64,000 bases of DNA from Tanytarsus gracilentus (taxonomy: Eukaryota; Arthropoda; Insecta; Diptera; Chironomidae), in the NCBI GenBank assembly GCA_038502055.1, contig JAXRKN010000044.1:5646001-5710000 (forward strand), given 5' to 3'. Shown here in pieces: positions 26,703 to 40,137 of the stretch. Every line of letters begins with the position of its first letter. The first letter of the stretch is position 1. A program made the position numbers and the translations under genes. The notes beneath the pieces were generated by a model that did no database searches, had not been told where the DNA came from, and saw nothing but the letters and a program-made list of their open reading frames with translations.

Positions 26703-29639
26703 ATTTTGATTTCTATTTTCCTCTTTAAAAAAATTGTGCCGTATTAGTGGAAGTGAGGTAAAAGAAGAAATTATATCGCAGCTACTGGTGGGCTGCTGTT
26801 GAGATCACAATTAATGTAAGGGGATGGAACACTTGAATAAATTTACGTTTATCAAAAATTAATTTTTGAAAGCTTTTTTTTATATTATCTTGATTTTATA
26901 AATGATAAATAATTAATTTTAAAGTATTCCGCCCCTCGTATTTTCAAACTAATTTAACGAAAATAAAGCCTAACAAGGGACCGCACTGTGTTAACTTTAC
27001 AAAGTCATCATTTTAAATTTCTTCGCATAAAAAATTATGAAAATAAATAGAAATTATCACAAAGTAATAGACCATAAGTGAATTGGTGTGTGAACATAAA
27101 AAACTTAACCATTTCGACATATGCGGAAGACACATGCGAGAGATATTTCTTAAAATCGAATGATATCTCTTTGTAATGGAATGAGCGCAAAAAAATAATG
27201 CGCGAAACCAATCACAATTTCATCGTAATCGTAATCACTTTTGTTTTTATGCGCCACTGCTGCTGTGAATCATGTGGCGACTTAAATATTGGACGAATAT
27301 TAATTGATGATGATCCAGCAATTGAGCTTTCAAATGGATGTGTTTATCATAATTTCTTCTTCCTGACTTTTTTTTATTATTTTTTGTGCGGTAAAAAAAT
27401 TAACGCAAAATCAATGAGAAAGTTTAAAGTGATTTGGAGATTGAGGAACAGGTGATCAATTATTCAAGGTTTAGAAGCTAAATTTTTGAAATGACAATAA
27501 TAAAAGCAGGTTACAAAATGCATTTAATTAAAATTAACAAACTGCTGTTAATCATGACAATAATTTTAATATGTTGCGTGTTCATTTTTGCTGAACAAAA
27601 TGCAACGAACATTTCCTTACAGCCCACGTGACCTTTGCATTGCATTGTCTCAAAATTATTTTCTTCGTAACTCATTTTTTCACTTCAATGAGCACTAAAA
27701 TTACGCAACACGTTAAGATGATAAATTAATGTGATATGCTTCAAATCAAGAAGCATCTCAATCATTGTACTTACTGCTGTTTTTAAATGAGCTACTTGGT
27801 AAGTACAATGAAAGTAAAAAATGCTACCGAAAAAAAAATAATTCAACACACTTTCGTATTTTAATCCAAGTGCGTGCATTTACTTCTAGAAAACTCTGTC
27901 AATAAATGCGATGGTGAGAAAGTAAACTAAACAAAAAAAATTAAATAAATTCTAAATTTAAATTTTTAACGGCTTTTTTAACGATCAAAACTTACAATTA
28001 AATGCATCCACTTGTTTAAAAAACTCGCTCATTTCCTGTGGTCTTCATGGCCAATAAAAATTTCAAGAGGTCTCGGCGTGAATTCGCAAATCATTCACAT
28101 ATTTGTGCTGACTAAGCAAACAAATCTTTGGTCTTTAAACTTTCATCTCTTGCTCTATAAAAATGATAAAAATGTTGTGGAAAATTAAATGTCTTGCGCA
28201 TGCCTAATTGTCCGGCATGCTCTTTTGTGAAAGCTAATTAAATTCATGCTCAAAAATAAGTGTGACTTCTTCGTGTTGTTACAAAATATTAGGAAAGGTC
28301 GTGATTTATATTTTTTTCATGTTTCCTCGTTAACAGTTCAAAATCTGTAATATTAATATTTTTTGAAAGATTGGCACTCAATTGATTGTCAGGTTCGTTA
28401 ATCCATCGTGTTTTGCTTTAAGCCATAGAAATTTTTTAATAAAATTGCCATGCGCATGCCACTACCACACATTGTGTGATTGGATTATTCAATAATCATT
28501 ATTGATATTTACTCAAAATTTGTTTTTTCATGACTCACGTGTGTTTTTATTGAAATAAGGAAATTTTATCAATTTTTGATCAGTTAAATGTTTCAAATGA
28601 AATTAATTGTAATATATTTTTGATTAATGTGAAAGCTCAAAATAAAACGAAGCTTTTGATTTTTGTGGATGAAGTAATTTATAATTGGAACTTAAAGCTC
28701 ATCTCCGTCTATGAAAGAGGCGTTGCAGTTTTTGTATAATGAGCTCCTCAAGATAACCCTAAAGGACAAACCTTATACTGTCAACTTAAACAATTTGTCA
28801 TTGATGAAGCTAACAATAAAGTCAATGATTTTTGCTTCAAATTGAGTCGATGAGGTGAAAAAAATTCATTTGTAAATTTTCAGAAATAATTTGATCAAAA
28901 GAAAATTAAAAAATCCTGCAGCAAAAATATTTTATGAAATTATCACTTTCATCTTTTTCATATATGAAAGTTAGTAAATAATTTAGCATACAATGACCCT
29001 CATCAAAAAAAACTTCGTACTCATCCAACTGTAATTATTTTTGTTACCAAACACGTTTACGAATTTCGTGGGTTTTCGTTACAATTTCGCTACTTAAAAA
29101 AGATATGTGAACCTATGAAGATCTTAATTATAACATACAGGCATTGAATAACATTCGAAAATAAATTCAATGCATGTTTTTTATGGGAAAGTACAGTCGT
29201 TGAACTTTCTGTTTTTGTCACCCCGGTACATACTCATTAATATTGCATAATAATAAACATGTTTGGGGATTTAAACAAGATTGAAAAGGTTTGTTGACTT
29301 CAAAAATTACGTGCTGCCAAAAAAAATCAAAAAGCTTTTTCATTTTTAAATCTTCTTTTTTTATCGAACAAATAAAATAGACATAGTCAAGAAAATAACA
29401 AAAATTAACAATAACAAAAAATAATAATGAGGATGAAAAATCATGGGCTAACATTATAATGACTATATAAGCATGCATAAATACTCTCGGTTGTTCGCAT
29501 TTTGTTTTTATCTCATTTTAATGTGTCGCACAAAAGTAATTAATGAAGTAAAAACGTAATCGTCAGTCAATTAATGGATTTTTAATAAATAAAATGTGAT
29601 AATGGAAAGGAAAAGGAGGTGAAAGGAGAAGGATTTGAC
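26703..29639. other. Intergenic, non-coding
   Basis: No supported gene. Open frames at 27198-27455, 27685-27879 and 29218-29478 are hydrophobic runs from T-rich DNA without splice context or coding bias. Confidence 0.6.
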
Positions 29640-31626
29640 TTAGTATGGATAGCCACTGTGACTTCCTGAGCTGGCATGTGCCGATGATCCATCGAAACCA
29701 CCGCCTGATGGCTGGCCTACTGAATAACTGTCAAGACCTTGATAGTTGTCAGCGCCGTGATTTGACACTTGCCAGCCTCCACTTGAAGCACTTGCACTGG
29801 AGAAGCTAGAATGTCCTGAAAACCCACCGCCGCCTCCATGAGCGCTAATTGGTTGAGAATTATGATCATATCCACCATGTTCAGATCCTCCTACTGATGA
29901 ATGAGCTCCTCCAAATGAGCCACCGAAACTGCTGTGACCTGATCCAATATCGAATCCACCTTGAGAGTGTCCAATGTCGAACGAACCTCCATTTCCACCA
30001 TGTCCAATTGGCTGAGAGTTATGGTCATAACCGCCTGACGAAGCATGACCTCCAATAGATCCGATATCAAATCCAGCTTGTGAATGTCCTTGATCAAAAC
30101 CTCCTTGTGAATGTCCTGCATCGAATCCGCCCTGTGAATGTCCAACATCGAATCCTCCCTGTGAATGTCCAACATCAAAGCCTGAACCAAAATCACCACC
30201 ATGTCCTGAACTGATGTCGTTATGTCCAAAATCACCTCCGACTGATCCATGGAATCCGCTATCAATTGGTTGTGAATTGTGATCGTATCCACCTGATGAG
30301 TGTCCGCCTCCTGATGAATGACCACCGCCGAAAGAGTGTCCAATAGCTTGTGAATTGTGATCATAACCTCCTGATGAGTGTCCGCCTCCAATAGATCCAC
30401 CGAATGAACCTCCATGACCACCCGATGAATGACCTGATGATCCGCCCAAAATACCACCAATCAAGCCTTTAATTCCACCCGACGAATGACCATGTCCCTG
30501 AGAACCTGAATCAGAATGATAGACATGCGATTCGGTGTGATGTCCACCTGAAGAATGTCCACCGGAAGAATGGCCATGTCCTTGAGAACCTGAGTCATGA
30601 TGATAAATGTGAGAGTCATCTTGATGTCCGCCTGATGAATGTCCATGAGATCCTGAATCATGATGATAGACATGTGAGTCCTCGATGTGCGGTTGAATCA
30701 AGTGAATTTTAATGTGAACGCTAAACGAAAAATTATAAAAAATTATTTGAAATTATCATGTCAAATTGATTTCATACTGTTCCTTTCCAAAGGTTGGCTT
30801 TGCTGACAATTGTCCCGCTGCGAGCAGCAATACAAGGATTAATGGACTCTGTTGGGAAAAAAATGATTTTAGCAACAATGAGCGAGGAAGTATTGCGAGT
30901 CATGAATTGCATAACAACTTTTAAGTTCAATTTATTATTTCTGTACAAGTGAGAGAAAAACGGTCGACACAGAAAGTGCAGAATGTTTAAAAAATGAAGA
31001 ATCATCAAGGTGAAGTGAATGCCGTTATTGAGAGTGAAAGGTCTCGTTTTTCTGGCGCTCTATGCAATTTGCTTTTATTCGGGTAATACTTGTCGAAAAT
31101 GAGTAATTACATTAATTTTCGACATTCTTCTTCATCACGCTTGATGACTTTTGATCGGCTCATAATAATAATAATTCGATGCTGCCACAAATGAATGAAA
31201 TTGTTGAATTTTTTATAAATTTGAGATTATGATTTTTAATGAAGTTAAACTTTTGGCGTGGTTTCGCATTACAGCGATAATTGTAATGAGCGATCAAGTG
31301 ATGTCATTGAGAGCTTTAATGTAATGAAAATTTAAGTATTAAAATCTTTTTCACACGCTCAACCATGACAAATTTAACTTTTTTTGACACATTTTTAACA
31401 TGTGAATTTATTTATTTTTAATTTTTAGTCACTTTGATTCTGTCACTTTTCAATCGTTCACTTAAAAATCTTTTTGTAAATGTCTAAAGCATTATTTTTT
31501 ATTTTATTTTGCACTTTCCATGCTTGAATTTCTCGTTTTCATTTCACTTCCTTATTGTTTTGTTATTATACATGCAGCACTCATTTAAATACTTTAACTC
31601 TTTGAACTTACGACTTTAGTCATCAT
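29640..31626 (-). CDS. Cluster gene 4: large Gly/His/Ser repeat secreted protein, 388 aa
   Basis: Three exons: 31626-31612, 30848-30778, 30720-29640; 1167 nt in frame. Exon 1 codes MMTKV and exon 2 SPLILVLLLAAGQLSA, together a signal peptide; a second ATG in exon 1 could also start it. The mature part begins KEHVHIKIHLIQPHI, the family block in short form, then about 350 residues of low complexity: SHVYHHDSGSHGHSSGG units, YDHNSQPI units (at least six) and five GHSQGGFD-like 9-residue units in tandem. Exon 1 was found from its splice donor (GTC/GTAAGT) and from a TATAAATA box 110 bp upstream; it is the least certain part. Cluster context and composition point to a cuticle or matrix protein; silk-like or glue-like roles are possible. 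Confidence 0.82.
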
Positions 31627-31735
31627 CTCTTAATTAAATTTTATAGTCCTTGCTTTGGGATGGGAGAAGAAACTGACTCTTGTGATCGAGCGATGGATAG
31701 GTAATGTGTATGAATTCACTTTTGCGCACATTATT

Positions 31736-31743
31736 TATTTATA
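31736..31743 (-). promoter_or_regulatory. Candidate TATA box of cluster gene 4
   Basis: TATAAATA on the minus strand, 110 bp before the proposed start codon, the same spacing as in the other cluster genes. It supports the distant first exon. Confidence 0.5.
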
Positions 31744-34700
31744 GTCGTGCTGCAGCCACATTTAAAATTGAGATAGTTTTCCTTCTTCTTTCGCTGCTGT
31801 TGCTTACAATTTTTTTTTGCTGCCGCTTTGCCGAAAAGAAAAATAAAGTGCTTCGGTTGTGTTTGTTGTGGGTCTCGGAGCGCTTGCCGGGTCAAAACAT
31901 TGAGCACACGTCTGCATACATATATGAGTCAACGCACGAGGGTGAGAGTGAAACAACGAACGAAGTCAACCAGCAACAACAAAAGATGAAACCGAAAGTT
32001 AGCACGAAAAATTATTACAAAATACGGTTGGAGAGAGAAATGTGCGTGCGAATCCTGAGCAGGGAAAAAATTTATTATGAAGACATCAGATACATGTTCA
32101 TGCATGCGGAAAATCCACAAACAATTTGCATACTCTGTCAACCAGTTGACATTTGACAAAGAGACAAAAAGTTCATAAAATTGTAACAAAATCATTTGCT
32201 AATTGAATTGCAACAAATTCGTATGAGATAATTACACTTCCACGCTGATAATTAACATAAAACACGAAAACAATTCTCAAGCGACGCACATTGAATGGAA
32301 AATTTTAAGATTAAATTCATTTCTCGTTTATTAGATTACGACAAAAAAAAATTGTGCGTGACATGTGTGAAGAAAATTTTTAATTTCGATTTTGTGTGTC
32401 GTAAATTTTTTGGCATTTGATTTAGTCGCGAGGAGTTTAGATTATTTTAATATGAAATTTGGTATACTTTATTAAAAAGTTTTAAATATTTTTTTGGTAA
32501 GTTTTGGAGCAATTTTTGAAGACTTTTGAAAACTTAATTTTTCTCTCAAATTTTAATTAAAAAAACTAAATTTCTAAATCCCATAAATTTCCTCAAATCA
32601 ACCACTCAACTTTCATCCACATGTTAAACTCTCATCCGATAAAAAGTATGCTAATCATCGCTCAAATATAAATTCACCGGAAAGTGCTCATATTGTTAAT
32701 TTTCGCGTGAAATTATTTCGGTATTGCATTAAAATGCGAAAGCATGCAATCATAACTCTAATTTCATCTAAAAATGATCCATTTCACCTCCACCGCATCA
32801 TCATCTAAAAAAATGTAACAACTCAAGGAGGTGAAAGAAGAAGATTGAAATATGAAAATATTTCCTGTGTTGCAAAGTTATGAAATTTGTATCAGCATTG
32901 AGCAAAAGAAAACAAGCATCTTCAACTTCCACCCAAATAAAGCATACATAAACAAAACTGCATGAGCAAGTGTTTGATGATGAGAAGCCTCATCATGTGA
33001 ATTAACCGCGAACGCTTCAAATAAAAGTTTCCGCGTAGACTGCTGCGCAAGACACATCATCGCAGCTTCACAGATGCATAGATTTAATTTAATTACAGAT
33101 TTACAGACGGTGGCGAGAAATGGATGATCGTATTATGTCAGCATCAAGATGTTGATGACCGATGTTATTTATGATGCTTTTTATGTTCAATTGTCTATGC
33201 ATTAAAATTTCTCTAAGAATTTACGAGCGAAAATTTAATTATAATATTTTAATGATGTTAATTTTGTGGTCATTGAACCTGACCGACATTAAGGGTTTGT
33301 GAGCTCATTAATTATCTCAACTGTTACTTCACGGCTCATGTTGCCTTAATTTTGTGTATTAGCTAGTGAATAATGCAACAACCTGCTGAGCCCATTATAA
33401 ACGTCTCAATCAATATTAAATATATAACGATCTTCGGATTTATTGACGGCTTCTGTTATTACGAAAAAGATTTAATTATTTAAAAAAATTTGGTACAGTT
33501 AAAGGACAGTTAAACCTCTCATAAAAAAGTTATCATTTGGAGGAAATAAAAATTAAGACGGTTTAAAAATGTCCTTCATTTTTAGGAAATTTATTTTGAA
33601 TTAATTTTAAATGCATTTTAAATTGTATTTGAGATAATTAAACACCTTGACTTTTCTTCATACTCCAAGGTATTCCCTTATGCTCAATTACATAATAACA
33701 ACTCATCATCATCAACTTATTTTAAGTGAAAGAAAATGTGAGTTAAAATTTTACTTCAAAATGATTAAATCGGACTTATTTTAACTATTTTTTTATTCAC
33801 ATTGAAAGTTGAAAAATTAATTTTTTCTTTTTTATTTAATTTATGATAATTTGAGAAAATCGAAAAAAATAATCATTAATGAAAAAATATATGATTCAAC
33901 TACTTCAACGATGTTGTTAAAGAACAAAGAAAGTTGAAACAAAATGTGAACATGCATAAGTGACATGATATAAATTAAATTAATGAAAAGTGATTTATGG
34001 ACGTAATCGGTGAGCACGAAAGGTCAATTATGAAGATTGCGTCAACTATCTCCAAAAAAAAATATTAAATTAATTTATGATTAGAACCTGAAATTGTGTA
34101 AGAGAAAAATTTCAATTTCAAATTGGGCCACGAATGGGATTAATTTCAGTGAAGTTATGCAATTAGGTGCGAGAGTCTCTCAACAATTATAATTGATCCC
34201 CTAAGGCTTTTTATGAGATGTTGCAAAAAAAATATTAGTCGAGTGAATTTTATCAAAAATGTGTGGCATGAGGCTCAAATTACTAAACAGCAGCAAAAAA
34301 ATGTTTGTGCAAGATTAAAAAAATTATTAACGTGCGGCAGGTTAACACCGGTAAATGGCGAATAATATTTTTTAATAAGTGGTTTAGTTTGTGTCCAAAA
34401 AAAGTGATTAATGCAATGCGACAAATTTGAATTTTAACGGTCAATTTTTGGATGATTTTAAAAATTAATTATCTCCAAAAATGAAAAATTAATTAAATAT
34501 CTTTCAATTAAAAACCAACAAAAATTTGCATAATTATTAAAATAAATTTTCACCCAATTATTTTCAAACTTTTTTCATTCATCAAAAGAAAAATTCGTGC
34601 GGAAGTCATTTAACAGTAACGACGAATCTTTTCTTCGCTGGTATGACAAAGAAGTTTTAAAACTGGATTTTCTTACTTGCATATTGCATAATATCTCGCA

Positions 34701-35808
34701 TTTTTTCCCTTTCATATATTTTTAATGGCCGAAGTAACGGTTTAATTACTTCGATTGCTCATTGAGTGTTAATCTGTAAATCCCAGAGAGACATTTAAAG
34801 TCTAAATGTTTACTTTTTTTTCCAACTATAGCGAATTTTTCATCTTAATTTATCTTCTCTTCGTTCCGCCCTATTGAGTCGCACTAATGGTTAAATTTTC
34901 GATGGCTTGAAATTCGATTTGACTTCCATGTGCAGCGTGCGCATTTCCACTTATGTAAGATAATTTTTATATTATTTAAATCAGTCACGATAATGCTCAA
35001 AGATATTATTATATAGACTCAAAAAGAGGTATTACGCGAATGAGAGTAGTGAGAAAGAGAACGAAAGTAAACTGGCATACAAATGAGTTCAAAGAACATT
35101 GAACTTGTTATATTTTGCCGGCAAACTCATAATTTAAATCGCGTCACGATAATATGTGGGTCCAAAATTGTCTGCAATTTGCTGAATGCGGAAGACATTA
35201 TCACTCTCAACCTGGGGAATGTCTCACGGCAAAAAAGATTAATGAACACAATACAGTCAGATGCAAATCCATGACAAAAAAGTTAGTGCATGTGATGCGC
35301 ACACTGAAAAACTGGAAAGACAATTGCAAATTGAATAACGAAACCTCTTCACGCGCAATAATAATAATAATTGTGATGGTCAGTGGTGAAAGTAATTGCC
35401 GAGAGCACTTCGCAAAAATTGTGCTTTTATATTACAAAATTATTTCTTTTTCTTCTTTTTGAGAAAAAAAATCAAAACACGATGCAGGAAAGAAAGAGGG
35501 AAAGATCGATACGCATTTAAATTGCATAATCGAGACGACGACGGGTTAATCTCTGTAGGCGATGTATTATTGATCCACATTTTTATGCGTGTAATTACAT
35601 AAAATTATCCGATTAAAAGTATGAACAATTAAATTTGATATATTAAGTTTTAAAAACAAGGTTCGAATCCTAAATTTTTTTTTTAAAATTAGGTAAACCA
35701 AATTCATCTTTTTTAGCCAGTTTTTGATAAATTATTTAGGGTTACAATCCTTGCATACCATATAAATGTTCATATAATTTAAAAATCATAAAATTTTTTT
35801 CTCCTTAT
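31744..35808. other. Intergenic, non-coding
   Basis: About 4 kb without a supported gene. A 150-codon open frame on the plus strand (31704-32156) overlaps the promoter of gene 4 and is treated as chance. Overlapping plus-strand frames at 35083-35602 have no splice context. A minus-strand AATAAA at 35814-35809 is the likely poly(A) signal of gene 5. Confidence 0.55.
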
Positions 35809-35917
35809 TTTATTTCATGTTTTTAATGAAAATAATTTTTTGTCTTACAAGCTAGTTTTTCAATAAATTAAGATTTTTAATAAATAATAATTAAATTGCT
35901 AGATATGAAATTTTCAT

Positions 35918-37712
35918 TCAGTTCTTGTCGGCTTCTTTTGTGCTGCTTTGTCCATACTTAACTTTTCCTCGATACCCAGATAAACGCGCTCTATCAACGA
36001 ATTTCGATGCTTCACGCGGGACGGTTCTTGGTTTGGTTGTTGATGTTGTTGTTGTAGTGCTTGCTTTTGTTGCTCTAATTGCTGTTTTTATCGAGAGCGT
36101 GGAAGTTGATGACGGTATTCGAAAACGTGATGTCGGCTCGTAATTAATATTCGCATTGAGCGTAGCATTTCGTTCAATTTTCGCATGATTTTTGGGCTTA
36201 GACGTGGTCAAGCTCTGAACGTGAATATTTAAAGGCTTGATTTTAGCGATGACTGTCGGAATATCGTTGCTTTCACTCACAATTGTATCAACCTCCTTGG
36301 GTTTTATATTTTTTTCTTCCACCGTCTTTAAGCTATTGTGATTGTGACGTTTCCTGTGATGAGCGGTAGCCGATGTCACACGTGACCTACTAACTGTCGG
36401 TTTTGATGTTGTGGTGGTTGAAGATCTTGGCGAATAGACAGGAGGCACTGGCGTAATTCGTCTGACGGCATTTATTCTCGCTTTAACGGGCTTCACTTTA
36501 GATTCAATTCCCTCCTCATTTATTGCATACGACGATGCATGTAAACTATCAAAATCGTGAAAGCCTGACGGTAATTTATCTGGTGATTCACTCGGTGCTT
36601 CTGACAAGCTGAAGATCGATGTGTGCAACGGGCTGATAATTTGCGAAGTGATATCGTTGCTATCTTCATAAGTTTTAGTTGGTGCTGCAATCGGCTTCCA
36701 ACCACTTATCAAGTGGTGAGGCTTTCCACGAACAATTTCCACTCGATTGCCTTCGCCGAAGAGCGTGTGAATGGTCGCTTCCACTTTGAGCTCTTCTTGC
36801 CTCTCAAGCTCTTTCAAAATTGTTTCTTCGAAATGTTTATAGCCGTTAATTCCATAGTCATGCATCATGTTATCCACGCTATAGCTTTCTGAAGTCGACG
36901 AGGTTGGAGCTTTCTCTTTGAGTTGCTTGTGTGATGAAAACTTTGAATGATGGTGCTGATGTGTTGCGGGTTGCCCATTTACCGAAGGCATATGTTTGAA
37001 TAAATTCGGTGGCCGATTGAGGTAACGTTCAAAATTATATGGATTCAATGGACTTTCACGCCATCCCTCTCGAATTGTGTCTTCAACATAATCAAATCCT
37101 TCATTAAAAACTTGAGCGACGTCATTAACTTTGCCACGGATTACGGGTGCGATATTTTTTAGATTTTCTTTAATTGTTGCACTCATGAGGGGAATTAATG
37201 AGTTACTGAATGAGGATACATCGAATGGTGATAAAGGAAGTGGAGGACTAGCGATTAGATTTGGATGACCAATTGGAAAGAATCGCGATTCAGCTGCTTT
37301 GAAGGTAGCGTTCACTTTGGGATCATCATCAAAATTTTCTAGACTATCATTTGAAATAGGTGACGATAAATTTTGAGATTCTAGGGTGAAAGTGGTGTTT
37401 TTTGAAGAATGTACTGCTGTTTTGTTTCTATTAAATAAAAATGACAATTAGTTGTTTTAATTAGAATTCAAATAAATTATAAAAATAGAAATTTAAGGTT
37501 CGAATTTTAAAAATTCAATTACAATTGAAAGAAAATTTTTGGCTAAATTTTAAAACTCAGTAAACTAGTAAAACAAAAAATTAACTCACAAATTTTCACC
37601 TGACGTGAATTTTGTTATCACTAGCAGCACTATAACAAATGTTCTCTGTAAATAATTTTTTAATCACTAAATTATTTCTTTAAATCTTTTTTAATCAACT
37701 TACGCCATCCAT
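35918..37712 (-). CDS. Cluster gene 5: secreted Ser/Thr-rich protein of unknown function, 524 aa
   Basis: Three exons: 37712-37704 (only 9 nt, MDG), 37645-37590, 37427-35918; 1575 nt in frame. MDG plus RTFVIVLLVITKFTSG is a signal peptide. The mature part has N-glycosylation sequons near the start (NKT, NTT, NLS, NDS, NAT), a moderately ordered middle (about residues 85-260, for example VFNEGFDYVEDTIREGW and LKELERQEELKVEATIH) and a long Ser/Thr/Pro/Lys-rich end with short Thr runs, suited to O-glycosylation, closing with a basic patch (DRARLSGYRGKVKYG). No known domain is recognised. It lacks the Val/Pro/His block but has exactly the family exon plan (phase 0, then phase 2). Confidence 0.88.
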
Positions 37713-37823
37713 AATTTAATTAAATTGTCACTAAATTAATAAAACTTTAATCACTTTTATTTCTTGGATGTTTCTTCTTCAAAATCTAATCGTTAATTGT
37801 GAGTAGAAAAATGCATTCATGCA

Positions 37824-37831
37824 CTTTTATA
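37824..37831 (-). promoter_or_regulatory. TATA box of cluster gene 5
   Basis: TATAAAAG on the minus strand, 112 bp before the start codon. Confidence 0.65.
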
Positions 37832-39991
37832 ATATTTATTCAAGCCCAAAATACTGCTAGTGAAAAAAGTTGCGAACACAATTATAACTTCGCAATATCA
37901 GTGGAAAAAAATGAAGATAGCGTTAAAGAAAATGAATTTTCTCCATGCAATATATTTGTGTAAGATAAAAGTTAAATGACTCGAGATCAATGTGAGCATA
38001 ACAAAGCATTTAGTGGATGTGTGTGTATGTGTTTGTCATAAATTTGTACCATTTAATTTTGAATAATTTTTGTAAATTGAGGTGATTTTGATTATTTTGT
38101 GTAAAATAATTGGAGGATGTTTAATTTCGTGTCATTAATTTTAAAATAGTTACGTAATTTTTTATCTATTTTATTTTCACTTAAAAACATTTAACACATC
38201 ATAAATATTTTATAATTTCAAGCATTTTTAAAACTAATTTAAAGTCTCCATAAATAATTGAAATTTTTCATTCGAATGCATTCGTGAAAAATCACTAAAC
38301 CCTTGATAATTACAATTCACCCACTCGCTTATCAAATTCATTCGCATTTTTCTTCTTCTCAGTTTTAAAATCATCGTCCATTCAATTCATTAAATAATAA
38401 GAGAGTAAATTGGAAACAAATTTCATTTTCAAAATGTTTTTGATTTCATTCATGAGTGATTTTTTTCTCTTTTCTTCTCTCCCTTATGTTAGCGCACATT
38501 TAAAATGTACAATATGAGTGAAGGTCGTTGAAATAATTTTCACCTTTTAATTAAGAGAAGAAAAGAGCTTCGACGAGCTGTTTTGCGTTCATTTTCATTT
38601 TTTAATTTTGTGAAAATATTTTGAGATTAACTTGCTATATAAAAATCTGTTGTTATTTACAATCGCATTGAATGAAATGCTCAGTTCCGATCGCTTAACT
38701 TCAGCAACGATAAACGAGATAATTTTGCTCTCTTGCGCATTATGCAATTGTTGAGTACTGCATGGAAATGGCAAAAATAATTCCATCAATTATGACTTAC
38801 TTTCCTCTTGTAAGATTTGATTGATGAACTTTACAACGCACATGTTGTTGGATATAAAACTTAATGTTGGTCATTGATGAAAATTTTTTAGCCATTTTTA
38901 TGAACTAAATTAAATCAATGCGCAATAAAAAACTTGAAACAGTTATAAAGTTTAAATCATAAATTGATAGCAAATTTATCCATCTCGATTTTTATTGTCG
39001 TTAATTTTTTTTCCACCCCAAAATGATCATTGAACTCAACTCAATTTTTAAAAACAATTTTGTTCGAAAAGCTATTATCAAAAATTATACAAACAATTTG
39101 CCTAACAAACCATTAAGAAAAAGCATTTTTGCACAAAAAATATAACAATAACGAACAGAATTGCATATTACACAATGAAGTGCACAAAAGAGAAAAAATA
39201 TTTAGAGAAAATTATGCGATTCTTTTGTAATTTTGAAAGGGAAATGCAATATATTGAAATTGCGTTGCTTTTTGCGAGCAGGTGAATATAAACAACATAA
39301 TTTCTTCATGTAATCGTAAGTGAGAGATTAAATTTCCCTTTCTTGATATCTTTATCAAGTATTTCCTCTCATACACATGTTAATGCCACCCGGCATTTAG
39401 GTAAATTATTGCAAGGTGATCATTTTGTGGTTAGCAATCAAGGAGTGGACTTTTAATGGAAAATTTATAATAATTTGAAAAACTCTAAAAACCTTAAATA
39501 AATAAATTTCGAGTACATTTAAATTTATAAACAATTGTCCACCCCTTGAAATTGCACATTCTCCTTTCATAATTCACATAAACACTCAATAAAACGAATA
39601 ATTTTAACAATTTAAACAATTTCACACCGGAAAGCTGATTGATTTGTGTTATGCAATTTTGCATCATTAAAATGCTCTCAATTGATTGTGATGATGCATT
39701 CGAGAGAGAAAAAATATAAACAAAATAATGATCAAAGCAAAAGATACAAATTTAAGAGATTTTCACAAATCGCCACTTTGAAGAAATGTTCACTCAAGCG
39801 ACACTTTAAATGCCTCTCAAACAAAACTCGTGAGAGAGCGTAAGAAAAAAAGTTTATGAATGAAAAATTGCGCGCTCACAAAGTAAAACACGCCAATTTG
39901 TCATTACTCGTCGTCAAGTCTCTCGCGCTCACCGTGAAAAAAATCTCTTAACATATTTGGATTTTTCTCAATTCACTCGACTGATGGTGAT
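37832..39991. other. Divergent intergenic region between genes 5 and 6
   Basis: Head-to-head spacer of about 2.2 kb with no supported gene. TATA boxes for both directions lie at its two ends, so it probably holds the control regions of both genes. Confidence 0.55.
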
Positions 39992-39999
39992 TATAAAAG
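39992..39999 (+). promoter_or_regulatory. TATA box of cluster gene 6
   Basis: TATAAAAG on the plus strand, 139 bp before the start codon; predicted transcription start near 40023. Confidence 0.7.
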
Positions 40000-40137
40000 T
40001 CTGTGGCTTGAAGAAATGGTAAATTAAATTATTTTCAAACGCCGGAGCAGCAGCATCAAAACGCGTACTCGAGAGACTTTTAAATGATTTTTTAAAAAAT
40101 AAAATATTTCTTGTGTGATTTTGTTATAAAATTCATA

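Noticed and set aside
29891..30460. 189-codon open frame overlapping gene 4
   Set aside because: Shadow frame of the GHSSGG repeats; the 388-residue frame joins correctly to a signal-peptide exon.
30772..31008. Minus-strand frame of 78 codons as the start of gene 4
   Set aside because: It reads exon 2 in the wrong frame; the proper frame of exon 2 has a TGA upstream, so the start must lie in a separate exon.
31704..32156. 150-codon plus-strand open frame with one hydrophobic stretch
   Set aside because: No splice context, no recognisable domain, and it runs over the proposed TATA box of gene 4; local GC is higher, which makes long chance frames likelier.
35083..35602. Three overlapping plus-strand open frames of 63-102 codons
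   Set aside because: Different frames, no domain, no signal peptide and no joining splice sites.
35651..35675. GGTTCGAATCC, a tRNA T-arm-like word
   Set aside because: No acceptor stem, D arm or anticodon arm can be placed around it; a single 11-base match is not a tRNA gene.
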